This document shows positions 30,171-36,515 of a DNA stretch of 36,515 bases, piece by piece (position 1 is the first letter of the stretch; every line of letters begins with the position of its first letter). The stretch is from NCBI RefSeq assembly GCF_900110265.1, contig NZ_FODB01000042.1:1-36515 (forward strand), written 5' to 3'. The DNA comes from Vreelandella aquamarina (GTDB lineage Bacteria; Pseudomonadota; Gammaproteobacteria; Pseudomonadales; Halomonadaceae). The notes under the pieces were generated by a model. It saw nothing but the letters and a program-made list of their open reading frames with translations. It had not been told where the DNA came from and did not search any database. The position numbers were made by a program, and so were the translations under genes.

Positions 30171-30304
30171 GCAAAAATTTTACACACTTTTCTTTGTTGG
30201 CTTAGTCAGAAGTAAGTGGATGATTGGGTTAATAAGCAAAGGCTTTAAAGCGCTATTGTGGATTGTAAAATTGTTTAGTAAATGGACCAAAATGAACTAG
30301 ACTG

Positions 30305-30333
30305 TTGTCAATTACAGAGTTTAAGGCAATAAT
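30305..30333 (+). promoter_or_regulatory. Sigma-70 type promoter of the mvaT homologue
   Basis: TTGTCA (30305-30310) and AATAAT (30328-30333) are separated by 17 bases, the ideal spacing. Transcription would start near 30340, giving a leader of about 75 bases. The surrounding 30171-30414 is clearly AT-rich compared with the rest of the window, a possible binding region for the H-NS-like product itself. Confidence 0.6.
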
Positions 30334-30414
30334 GTGTCCGCATCCTGAACTAATCGGTATTGAGTTGCCCAGCTGAATGCCATCGCAGTTAAAACCAAGC
30401 TAAAAGGATTTCCT

Positions 30415-30789
30415 ATGTCACTGTTAAACGACTACATTCAAAAAGAGCAGCAGCTTAAACAGCTTCAAGAAGAGCTGCAGCGTCTTGAAGGCGACCAGCG
30501 CCTGAAAAGCGAGCTTGAGTTTAAAGCTAAACTTGAAGCACTGATGAACGAGTTTGGTAAGCGTCCTGCAGATGTAATTGCGCTTTTGGATCCGACTACT
30601 GATCAGCGCAGTGCCAAAGCAGCGCCGGCCGCCTCTGCTCGCCGTAAGCGTCGTTTAAAAATCTATAAGAACCCGCATACTGGTGAAGTGATCGAAACCC
30701 GTGGTGGGAACCATAAAGGTCTGCGTAGCTGGAAAGATGAGCATGGTGATGAAGCTGTCGAGTCCTGGTTCGTGCGCATGGAAGACTAA
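30415..30789 (+). CDS. MvaT-family H-NS-like nucleoid protein (xenogeneic silencer)
   Basis: 124 residues. It matches Pseudomonas MvaT/MvaU: MSLLNDYIQKEQQLKQLQEE, a coiled-coil oligomerisation region (about 1-60, with SELEFKAKLEALM and DVIALLDP), a flexible Ala/Arg linker (65-80) and a C-terminal AT-rich-DNA binding domain KIYKNPHTGEVIETRGGNHK (82-101) ending in LRSWKDEHG and WF. The basic RGGNH segment is the expected minor-groove contact. It silences AT-rich, often horizontally acquired, genes. The ribosome binding site AAAGGA lies 7 bases upstream. It is monocistronic with its own promoter and terminator, in the place where ihfB follows rpsA in many relatives. Confidence 0.93.
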   Translation: MSLLNDYIQKEQQLKQLQEELQRLEGDQRLKSELEFKAKLEALMNEFGKRPADVIALLDPTTDQRSAKAAPAASARRKRRLKIYKNPHTGEVIETRGGNHKGLRSWKDEHGDEAVESWFVRMED

Positions 30790-30796
30790 GTAGTTT

Positions 30797-30833
30797 AACC
30801 GGCATTTCTAATAGAAATGCCGGTTTTGTTTTT
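30797..30833 (+). terminator. Rho-independent terminator after the mvaT homologue
   Basis: AACCGGCATTTC pairs with GAAATGCCGGTT (30797-30825, loop TAATA) and is followed by TTTTGTTTTT. It begins 7 bases after the stop codon. The run of A on the other side is short, so it acts mainly on the plus strand. Confidence 0.93.
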
Positions 30834-30931
30834 AGAGGGTTAGTTTCAAGCAGCGACCTAGAAGACTGGCTGGGAAGTCAGCAGGGTTTGGCACTACGGA
30901 CTAGCCAACCACTAGTTCAGCATTAACCAGT

Positions 30932-31275
30932 TCAATAAATGTGCGTTGCTTCTCTCAGTAGTGGCACCCGCAGCTCTAAGTGATCGGGATGCCATAAAAT
31001 CCGTGGAGATTCTCCACTAATGTGAAAGCGATGTTGTTGATTGAGCAGCGGCAGTAGCGTTGATGTCAATGCATCTGATAGCTCATCAAAATCATCAAAG
31101 CAGGTTTTTGCATAGTGTTGTGCAGGAATTTCAATGCGCCGGTAAGCAACTGGTAGGGCTAAATTTTCTGTATTTGCTGTGTGGGCTAAATAGAGGCCAA
31201 TGTCAGTTCTTGACTTGCGTACCTTGGCGCCTGACTCAAGGGCGTCAACTTTGTCTGCGAGCAGGTCAGGTAGCG
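30932..31275 (-). pseudogene. Detached C-terminal domain of the AraC-type regulator, out of frame
   Basis: On the minus strand a second open frame continues from about 31300 to a TGA at 30932-30934. It reads RATPTVALPDLLADKVDALE, then DIGLYLAHTANTENLALPVA, then HYAKTCFDDFDELSDALTST, and ends PRILWHPDHLELRVPLLREA. It has no start codon of its own at the right place and is shifted relative to the AraC HTH frame. I read it as the effector-binding half of the same gene (AraC-HTH followed by a Rob/GyrI-like domain), separated by one frameshift near TCTTTTAGC (about 31298-31306). The GyrI-like label is tentative. Confidence 0.65.
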
Positions 31276-31614
31276 CTACTGTAGGTGTCGCACGCTGCTA
31301 AAAGACTGGCGATAATGCCTAGGCGTCAGCTGATAGCGCCGCTGAAATGCGCGCGAAAACGATGAATGGTTTGCATACCCGCAGCGAATGGCAATATGCG
31401 CTATATTTTGTGGGGTAAGCGATAGCAAGACCGCTGCTCGCTCTAAGCGCCTCTGCTCACGATAAGCGCTAGGAGAGGTGTTGAAGCAGTGACGAAATTG
31501 CCGCCGTATCTGTGACACTGAATATCCCAAGTGATTAGCAAGGTCTTCTATACTTAGCGATTGGTCAAGCGTGTCCTGTAGCCAGATCTCAGCTCGCGAC
31601 ATTGCATTGAACAT
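31276..31614 (-). CDS. AraC-type DNA-binding protein, truncated by a frameshift
   Basis: 112 residues from the ATG at 31614, which has GGGAGG 8 bases upstream; an in-frame start at 31629 is less well served. It has two helix-turn-helix motifs of the AraC/XylS family: LSIEDLANHLGYSVSQIRRQ and the second with IAIRCGYANHSSFSRAFQRR, ending in YQLTPRHYRQS. This is an N-terminal HTH arrangement as in Rob. It stops 10 residues after the conserved PRHYRQS, where the intact relatives would run on into a ligand domain. That domain is still present in another frame (30932-31275). The short form could still bind DNA like MarA or SoxS, which are of similar size. Confidence 0.8.
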   Translation of the reverse strand: MFNAMSRAEIWLQDTLDQSLSIEDLANHLGYSVSQIRRQFRHCFNTSPSAYREQRRLERAAVLLSLTPQNIAHIAIRCGYANHSSFSRAFQRRYQLTPRHYRQSFSSVRHLQ

Positions 31615-31984
31615 TATCTGGCCTCCCATGCGTGAGTCATACAGGTCAGTTGATAGCTTGCCTGTGATGCACCCTCCCGGTGCTTGTTGTTGCTGGTAAC
31701 CTGGTGGTCCATGACTTTTATCGTTGCCACCAGTGTTTGAGTGTTATCTACAGAGCGGCCATCCATGGCTCGTGATGGAACGTGATGCGTTTGACGTTCG
31801 ATAGATAGCCGGATAATCATTATTACCGATTAGTGGCTTCATCACGATGGTGTCTTTATGCTGCTAAGCTGAAGCAAAGGCAAGTTTGCTATGGGAGTTT
31901 ACGCGTTTGTGCACAGTTTTTTGTAAATAAAGTCTGTTTTGCAGACATATCGACCATCCCAAGTAAGGTGTAAATGAAACATCG
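31615..31984. other. 370-base region between divergent genes
   Basis: This separates the AraC-type gene (minus) from the small gene at 31985 (plus). I see no convincing gene. A 68-codon minus-strand frame (31614-31820) ends in TAATG on the AraC start but has no recognisable similarity. A possible weak promoter for the plus strand is TTTACG (31898-31903) with TGTAAA (31922-31927). A small hairpin GTCTG-TTTTG-CAGAC lies at 31932-31946. An AT-rich run spans 31914-31931. Confidence 0.4.
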
Positions 31985-32329
31985 ATGAAATATCAAAAGG
32001 TTCAAAAACAACTGGATGAGCGTGAAAAGCTGCGTAAGTTTCGTGAGCTGGATGACGCCTTTGCGCAAGCATTGCGTCAGTTGGAAGATCCTGATAGTGA
32101 CTTTGATATTCCAACAGGGCCCCCTGTACGCTCTTTAGCGGCGCTTGAGGCTGATGATCAGGCTGAGCGGCAGAAGGAACAGGATCTGCTGTTCAGCCAG
32201 CGCTTCAAGGCCTTGCTGAAGGAGTATGATTTATCAGAGGGTGGAGTAAGCGAACTGATACAGACGCTATTGGCCTACGGACTATGGGAGGTGGATCGCA
32301 TGCCCGCCCAAAGTGGCAGTGGGCACTAA
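31985..32329 (+). CDS. Small acidic protein of unknown function
   Basis: 114 residues. The N-terminal third is a charged helix or coiled coil (KVQKQLDEREKLRKFRELDD), then an acidic turn with Pro (DPDSDFDIPTGPPV), then a second helical half ending LIQTLLAYGLWEVDRMP. There is no signal peptide, membrane segment or enzyme motif, and I do not recognise a family. AAGGTG (31965-31970) is too far from this ATG but well placed for a four-codon frame (31974-31988) whose TGA overlaps the start (ATGA), suggesting coupling. The 3' end overlaps the convergent tus-like gene by 4 bases. Confidence 0.6.
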   Translation: MKYQKVQKQLDEREKLRKFRELDDAFAQALRQLEDPDSDFDIPTGPPVRSLAALEADDQAERQKEQDLLFSQRFKALLKEYDLSEGGVSELIQTLLAYGLWEVDRMPAQSGSGH

Positions 32330-33198
32330 CGGTAGCGATATACCCGCAAGCTAGGTAGAAATACGTCACTCTCCAGCTTTTCATCCCGACGCTTTGCCCG
32401 CGTACGCTGCGCGGGCGGCTCTAGGGGCGGCATTTTAATATGTGGCAAGCGATTTTCAGGGGCGGGAACAATAAGCGGCATGGCAATATTTAATGCGCGC
32501 CGGGTATGGCCGTCTTCTAGTGGTTCTGTAAAAAACAGGTTGCCGCGCATGAGCGGGGCTTGGTTTTGTACCTGTGCTAGCGGTTCGCTGCTTGGTATTC
32601 CCGCTAGTCTACGTAGCTGAATGCGGATATGTGGCGAGTCGGTATCTAACTGCAAGAGTTTTTGCTCTGCTTCTTGTACGGTAATTTTTTTTATTGAGCG
32701 GCCACTGCTATACCAAGCAAAGCGAACGCGCGATACCGGTGCCGGGGCAATAGGAAGGTGCCGCCAACACTGCTTAAGGTGCAAGCGCGCCAAGCCACCC
32801 TGACGCAGCACGTTATCCACGTCTGGGTGGCGTTGAGGCAAGCGGTGTTTGGCTTGGCTGAGTGTATTTGGCTGTGCCTGTTTAATATGCTGAAGCAGGT
32901 CGCTAATGTGTGCTTTAGCGCGGTTAACCGCCGTAAATTTTTCAAGTAATTCATCATCTGCTGCGATAAGCGCAATGTAGTTACGCGTCTCGCGCCCATC
33001 TTGGCCCTGCTGATGCCACATATCGAGCAGGGCTTGGCGTAGCCAAGACCTACCCCCAGGGTAGGGCTGAAAGTGCCATGTGGCTGATTGCTGCTGCTCA
33101 TAATAAGTGGCTGCATGATCTATAGCTGCCATCAAGTCATCGAAACGGGCATCCAGCTCATGCAGCAAGTGGTAAACGGGCAGGGCATTATCGTTCAT
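32326..33198 (-). CDS. tus: Tus-like DNA replication terminus site-binding protein
   Basis: 290 residues, against 309 in E. coli Tus. By eye the best matches are VRFAWYSSGRSIKKITVQEA (cf. LRFGWANKHIIKNLHRDEV in Tus), a downstream MPLIVPAPENRLPHI segment (cf. TPLIALINRDNGAGV) and the C-terminal FLPSLRVYRYR (cf. IIPRLHLYVAD), in the same order and at comparable spacing. The protein is basic with many Arg/His/Gln residues, as expected for a DNA-binding monomer. Tus binds Ter sites and stops replication forks from one side. The gene begins 17 bases after yacG, so it is probably in the coaE-yacG transcript. No strong ribosome binding site is visible. I found no canonical Ter site in the window. 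The gene symbol is by homology; function here is unproven. Confidence 0.75.
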   Translation of the reverse strand: MNDNALPVYHLLHELDARFDDLMAAIDHAATYYEQQQSATWHFQPYPGGRSWLRQALLDMWHQQGQDGRETRNYIALIAADDELLEKFTAVNRAKAHISDLLQHIKQAQPNTLSQAKHRLPQRHPDVDNVLRQGGLARLHLKQCWRHLPIAPAPVSRVRFAWYSSGRSIKKITVQEAEQKLLQLDTDSPHIRIQLRRLAGIPSSEPLAQVQNQAPLMRGNLFFTEPLEDGHTRRALNIAMPLIVPAPENRLPHIKMPPLEPPAQRTRAKRRDEKLESDVFLPSLRVYRYR

Positions 33199-33215
33199 GG
33201 CAGAACACTCATGGG

Positions 33216-33449
33216 CTAAGAGAGCGGGGCGTCTCTATCCGCTTGGGCAAGCAGCGCGTCCAAATCGGCTTCATCCATCGCGGATTCGCCCGAAATGCGG
33301 TGAGACTCTTCCGCCCAAGCGCCTAGGTCAAGCAGCTGGCATCGTTTGCTGCAAAAAGGGCGGTAGGCGCTCTCTGGGCTCCAGACGACTGGCTTGCTGC
33401 ATTGAGGGCAAGCGACCTCTAGCGGTGCATCGTTAGCGGGTGTTGGCAT
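33216..33449 (-). CDS. yacG: DNA gyrase inhibitor YacG (zinc protein)
   Basis: 77 residues. The C4 zinc site is C14, C17, C33 and C37 (CPQC and FCSKRC), the family signature, followed by [12 protein letters not shown] and an acidic tail. In E. coli YacG binds GyrB and inhibits gyrase. AAGGAG lies 6 bases before the ATG at 33449. It lies 15 bases downstream of coaE and 17 upstream of the tus-like gene, one transcription unit. zapD, often between coaE and yacG, is absent here. Confidence 0.93.
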   Translation of the reverse strand: MPTPANDAPLEVACPQCSKPVVWSPESAYRPFCSKRCQLLDLGAWAEESHRISGESAMDEADLDALLAQADRDAPLS

Positions 33450-33464
33450 AGAACTCTCCTTGAG

Positions 33465-34061
33465 CTAGAGGTATTTATTTCGGTAGTGCTGATCAAGCTG
33501 CGTTACCTGTTGCATCATCGAAGCATGGTCTCCGCTGTTATCAATAACATCATTGGCCTTAGTAAGGCGCTCTTCACGGGGAAGCTGGGCGGCGAGAATA
33601 GCATGCACTTGAGCCTCGCTCACGTCGTCTCGCGCACGTGTCCGCGAAAGCTGCAGCTCAACGGGCACATCGACTACAACGGTGCGATCCACCAGCTTGT
33701 CTTGGCCTGACTCAAATAACAACGGCGATACCAGCAGCACATAAGGTGATTGGCGCTGTAAGCGCTCTAGATGTACGAGAATGCGTTCGCGCACGCGAGG
33801 ATGGGTCACCGACTCCAGCCATTTGCGCTCGGTAGGGTTGTCAAACACAATGCTGCGCAAAGCTGCACGGTTTAACGTGCCGTCAGCGTGTAGTACATCA
33901 TTTCCGAAGTGTTCTCTGATAGCCGCTAGCGCTGGTTCGCCAGGCATGACGACTTCCCTGGCCACATCGTCGGCGTCTACCCAGCCGATTCCCAGCGAAC
34001 CAAACGCCCGAGCAACGGTAGACTTACCGGAACCGATACCGCCTGTTAACCCAACAATCAT
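33465..34061 (-). CDS. coaE: Dephospho-CoA kinase
   Basis: 198 residues. It catalyses the last step of coenzyme A synthesis, phosphorylating the ribose 3'-OH of dephospho-CoA. The P-loop is GGIGSGKST (7-15); DADDVAREVV (30-39) and the PLLFESG block are present. It lies 83 bases downstream of pilD in the arrangement pilC-pilD-coaE-yacG, common in gammaproteobacteria. Confidence 0.97.
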   Translation of the reverse strand: MIVGLTGGIGSGKSTVARAFGSLGIGWVDADDVAREVVMPGEPALAAIREHFGNDVLHADGTLNRAALRSIVFDNPTERKWLESVTHPRVRERILVHLERLQRQSPYVLLVSPLLFESGQDKLVDRTVVVDVPVELQLSRTRARDDVSEAQVHAILAAQLPREERLTKANDVIDNSGDHASMMQQVTQLDQHYRNKYL

Positions 34062-34144
34062 GGCTGTTCCCTAAATAGTGGCGCTGCTATCGTCATGGGC
34101 ATAGATAATAGCTGGCCACAGTAAGATGGACGAAATGACCAATG

Positions 34145-34990
34145 CTAATATAGCAGTGACGTATAGAGCGCCATCAGCTCATCGCCCGCTAATAAGCAAA
34201 CCCAACCCGCCAGGGCTAGAAAAGGGCCAAAAGGCAGCGGCTGGCCGCGCAAATGAGGGGAGCTGGCTTGCGCCGCCAAGCCCACAAGGGCACCAATGCC
34301 TGCCGATACGATCAACAGTAATGGCAGCATGGGCCAACCGACCCAGGCGCCTAACGCCGCTAGCAGCTTAAAATCGCCAAACCCCATACCCTCTTTGCCC
34401 GTTAATAGCTTAAACAGCCAGTAAAAGCTCCAGAGGATTAAGTAGCCAGCCATGGCGCCGATTACCGCGCTGGGCAACATAATGGGCTGAAAGAGCAGCT
34501 GATAGAGCAAGCCCGCCCAGAGCAAGGGCAGGGTTAACATATCCGGCAGCAAATACGTACGAAAATCGATAACCGCCAGCGCCAAAAGTGTTAAACAGGC
34601 CGCATAAATAAACAGGGCGCTTGCTGTTGTGCCATAAAGCGCCACAACGGCCACCGCTAATAGCCCGCCCATCAGTTCAACCAGTGGGTACTGTGCACTA
34701 ATGGGAGATTGGCAGTTTGCGCACTTACCGCGCCGTTTTAACCAGCCAAGCAGCGGTAAGTTATCATGCCACGCAATCGGATGCTCGCAGCGCGGGCACA
34801 TCGAGCCAGGGGTTGCGAGATTAAAGCGGGGCGCTGTTTCTGCCGGAAACTCCAGCGAAGCTAGGGCTTCATTGCGCCAGCGCCTCATCAGCATGACCGG
34901 TAGGCGAGTAATCACCACATTTAAAAAGCTGCCAAAACAAAGCCCGAGTAGAAGAGCAGGCGCCCACTCGAGCGGTGAAGGGAGATACAT
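34145..34990 (-). CDS. pilD: Type IV prepilin peptidase / N-methyltransferase
   Basis: 281 residues from the ATG at 34990 (MYLPSPLEW), with AAGGAC 7 bases upstream; the in-frame start at 35029 is less likely. It is an integral membrane aspartic protease that cleaves and N-methylates type IV prepilins and pseudopilins. The FGSFLNVVITRLP start motif, zinc-binding CPRC and CANC pairs, and the two catalytic aspartates in AVIDFRTYLLPD and GMGFGDFKLL are intact, with about seven to eight helices. It should remain functional even if pilC is broken, and could serve a type II secretion system. Confidence 0.95.
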   Translation of the reverse strand: MYLPSPLEWAPALLLGLCFGSFLNVVITRLPVMLMRRWRNEALASLEFPAETAPRFNLATPGSMCPRCEHPIAWHDNLPLLGWLKRRGKCANCQSPISAQYPLVELMGGLLAVAVVALYGTTASALFIYAACLTLLALAVIDFRTYLLPDMLTLPLLWAGLLYQLLFQPIMLPSAVIGAMAGYLILWSFYWLFKLLTGKEGMGFGDFKLLAALGAWVGWPMLPLLLIVSAGIGALVGLAAQASSPHLRGQPLPFGPFLALAGWVCLLAGDELMALYTSLLY

Positions 34991-35054
34991 AAATGTCCTT
35001 TTTAACTGCCTGAAAATAGGAGAGGCCACCGTGGGCAGCGCATGTAGAAAACGG

Positions 35055-36188
35055 CTATAACGCAGAGCCTAAATTGAAAATTGGCAAGTACATGGACACG
35101 ACAACACCGCCGACTAATAAGCCCAACACAACGATAATAACGGGTTCCATTAACGATGTGAGTGCATCCACTTTATTATCAACTTCCTCTTCGTAATAAT
35201 CTGCCACTCGATTCAGCATGGCATCTAAAGAGCCTGCCTCCTCACCGATACTGACCATTTGAACCGCCAGGGCTGGAAAACGATTTGTCATGCGCATCGC
35301 AAAATGTAATTGCTGCCCCGTCGCCACGTCTTGGCGAGTTTGCACCACGGCGTGTTCGTAAACCTTATTGCCGGTTGCTCCGGCGGCTGTGTCTAACCCT
35401 TCTACCAGTGGGACACCGGAAGAAAATGTGGTGGCCAATGTGCGAGAAAAACGCGCAACCGCAGATTTGTGCATGATGTCGCCGATAATCGGTAATCGAA
35501 GTAGTAATGCATGCATGCGGTAAGCGATATTTGGTGAACGCTGGATGCCTTGTTTAAGCAAGAATATGGCCGCTACCAGCGCGCCAAATGCTGTTAGCCA
35601 GTACTGTTGGGCAAGCTTCGATAGATTTACCGTCATTTGCGTAAGCGCAGGTAGTTCCGCCCCGAAGCTTTGAAACATACTTTCAAATTCAGGTACCACT
35701 TTCACCAGAAGCAGCATGGTAACCGCAATACCAATCGCCATGACCGCAGTGGGATACCACAGTGCCTTTTTAACACGTGCTTTCAGGGATTCTACTTTCT
35801 CTTTATAGGTTGCAACGCGATCCAGCATTTGATCTAGGGCGCCTGCTTGTTCACCAGCATCTACCAAGTTAACAAACAGGCGGTCAAAATGTTTTGGGTG
35901 TTGGCGAAGCGCATCCGAGAAGCTAGAGCCAGAAGACACATCGCTCATCATTTGCTGTATCAGGGCCACCATGGCGGGTTTTTTTAGGCTTTCAGCGACT
36001 ACTTGGAGCGCTTGTAAAAGTGGGATGCCTGCTCGAATCATAGTGGCCATTTGACGCGCAAACACCATGATGTCGTTAGGGTTGATGCGGCCGTTGCCGC
36101 CAATGCCGCCTTTTTTAGTGATACGCCGAATATCAATATTTTGTTTGGCGAGTTCGGCGGTGACTTCCGCTTTGCTGCGGCCAATCAT
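35055..36188 (-). CDS. pilC: Type IV pilus inner-membrane platform protein PilC, 5' end removed by an insertion sequence
   Basis: 377 residues from the first usable ATG (36188). Two T2SSF domains are intact (about 30-155 and 230-355: FARQMATMIRAGIPLLQAL, then FSRTLATTFSSGVPLVEGLD) with three membrane helices. The reading frame stays in PilC sequence upstream of the ATG: codons give RTLSGE just before MIG, matching the GELTG region near residue 25-30 of Pseudomonas PilC. Then it meets a TAA at 36216-36218 inside the IS. About 20-30 N-terminal residues are therefore lost, with the native promoter and pilB linkage. A shortened protein could still be made, but normal pilus assembly is doubtful. 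Confidence 0.9.
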   Translation of the reverse strand: MIGRSKAEVTAELAKQNIDIRRITKKGGIGGNGRINPNDIMVFARQMATMIRAGIPLLQALQVVAESLKKPAMVALIQQMMSDVSSGSSFSDALRQHPKHFDRLFVNLVDAGEQAGALDQMLDRVATYKEKVESLKARVKKALWYPTAVMAIGIAVTMLLLVKVVPEFESMFQSFGAELPALTQMTVNLSKLAQQYWLTAFGALVAAIFLLKQGIQRSPNIAYRMHALLLRLPIIGDIMHKSAVARFSRTLATTFSSGVPLVEGLDTAAGATGNKVYEHAVVQTRQDVATGQQLHFAMRMTNRFPALAVQMVSIGEEAGSLDAMLNRVADYYEEEVDNKVDALTSLMEPVIIVVLGLLVGGVVVSMYLPIFNLGSAL

Positions 36189-36211
36189 TTCGCCGCTTAA
36201 CGTTCTGTTTT

Positions 36212-36515
36212 GGAGTTATTGTCAAATTCTGTGTATGGCCGGTCAGGCGGCAGTCCTGTCTGACTGATCGGTCAAGGGTTCGCCGTCCTTGAACTGGACG
36301 TTGTTCACGACCAGCTCCAGCTTGTTGAACCCCTTGATCCGCTTCCAGCGCTTCTGGGCGCTCTGAAGCAGCTTGAAGACCATCGCCAGGGTCGTCGCTC
36401 TGGAGCCGCAGTTCCGGCTGCGCTTGCTCCGCAGGCGGACCGTGGCGAAGGTCGACTCGATCGGGTTGGTGGTGCGGATATGCACCCAGTGTTCTGCCGG
36501 GTAGTCATAGAACGC
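36212..36515 (-). mobile_element. IS256-family insertion sequence, right end (continues past the window)
   Basis: The element enters from the right. The likely outer end is at about 36212, where GGAGTTATTGTCAAATTCTG begins and PilC-like coding sequence stops. The transposase stop codon lies about 31 bases inside. The expected 8-9 bp target duplication would be around 36203-36211, but the other copy is outside the window. The boundary is set from loss of PilC similarity, so it may be off by a few bases. Confidence 0.75.
36243..36515 (-). CDS. IS256-family transposase, C-terminal part (runs off the right edge)
   Basis: 91 codons open to the edge. The sequence reads AFYDYPAEHWVHIRTTNPIE, then STFATVRLRSKRSRN, then LAMVFKLLQSAQKRWKRIKG. 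The TTNPIESTFATVR(L/R)R segment is the hallmark of the IS256/Mutator transposase C-terminus and carries the catalytic glutamate (in NPIE). The rest, with the two catalytic aspartates, lies outside. It is intact as far as visible. Confidence 0.92.
   Translation of the reverse strand, partial: AFYDYPAEHWVHIRTTNPIESTFATVRLRSKRSRNCGSRATTLAMVFKLLQSAQKRWKRIKGFNKLELVVNNVQFKDGEPLTDQSDRTAA

Noticed and set aside
31614..31820. 68-codon minus-strand frame ending in TAATG on the AraC start
   Set aside because: No recognisable family, low-complexity polar sequence, no good ribosome binding site. Kept only as a remark in the intergenic entry.
31914..31930. TTTTTGTAAATAAAG resembling an E. coli Ter core (TGTTGTAACTA)
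   Set aside because: It has at least two mismatches, including the C position that is essential for the polar Tus lock in E. coli. Chance in an AT-rich stretch is more likely.

Overview
The window reads as chromosomal DNA of a halophilic gammaproteobacterium of the Halomonadaceae (Halomonas/Vreelandella type). This is an inference from gene content: a MvaT-type H-NS functional homologue, a CbrA/CrbS-like transporter-histidine kinase, a tyrA-aroA fusion, the block gyrA-serC-pheA-tyrA/aroA-cmk-rpsA, and the acidic character of several proteins. Coding density is high. I see no tRNA, rRNA or CRISPR array.

Layout. Both edges lie inside insertion sequences: the N-terminus of an IS1380-family transposase on the left (1-235, minus) and the C-terminus of an IS256-family transposase on the right (36243-36515, minus). 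The right-hand element has cut off the 5' end of pilC. Next to the left IS come argG and a HlyU-family gene. A four-gene minus-strand signalling operon follows (7489 down to 2120): receiver-only response regulator, membrane-anchored PAS/degenerate-kinase/DEDDh-exonuclease fusion, tiny two-helix membrane protein, and a 13-helix transporter-like sensor kinase. Every junction is a 4-bp ATGA overlap. A divergent gene encodes a homologue of the animal queuosine-tRNA mannosyltransferase (GTDC1/QTMAN).

From 14574 down to 8732 lies the complete rsxABCDGE-nth cluster, which builds the membrane ferredoxin/NADH-type electron pump. A broken diguanylate cyclase (GGDEF) remnant sits directly upstream of it. 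metG, a conserved small gene, a PlsC-like acyltransferase and rdgC follow on the minus strand. On the plus strand a hot-dog thioesterase precedes gyrA, serC, pheA, the tyrA-aroA fusion, cmk and rpsA. This is an almost gap-free block joining DNA topology, serine and aromatic amino-acid synthesis, CMP phosphorylation and ribosomal protein S1. A MvaT homologue stands where ihfB follows rpsA in many relatives.

The right-hand quarter is more variable. It has an AraC-type regulator broken by a frameshift, a small protein of unknown function, and a convergent gene encoding a Tus-like replication terminator protein. That gene is the last member of a minus-strand set pilC-pilD-coaE-yacG-tus. The most notable items are the exonuclease-containing signalling operon, the Tus-like gene outside its usual enterobacterial setting, the QTMAN homologue, and the set of decayed or interrupted genes (GGDEF remnant, AraC frameshift, pilC).
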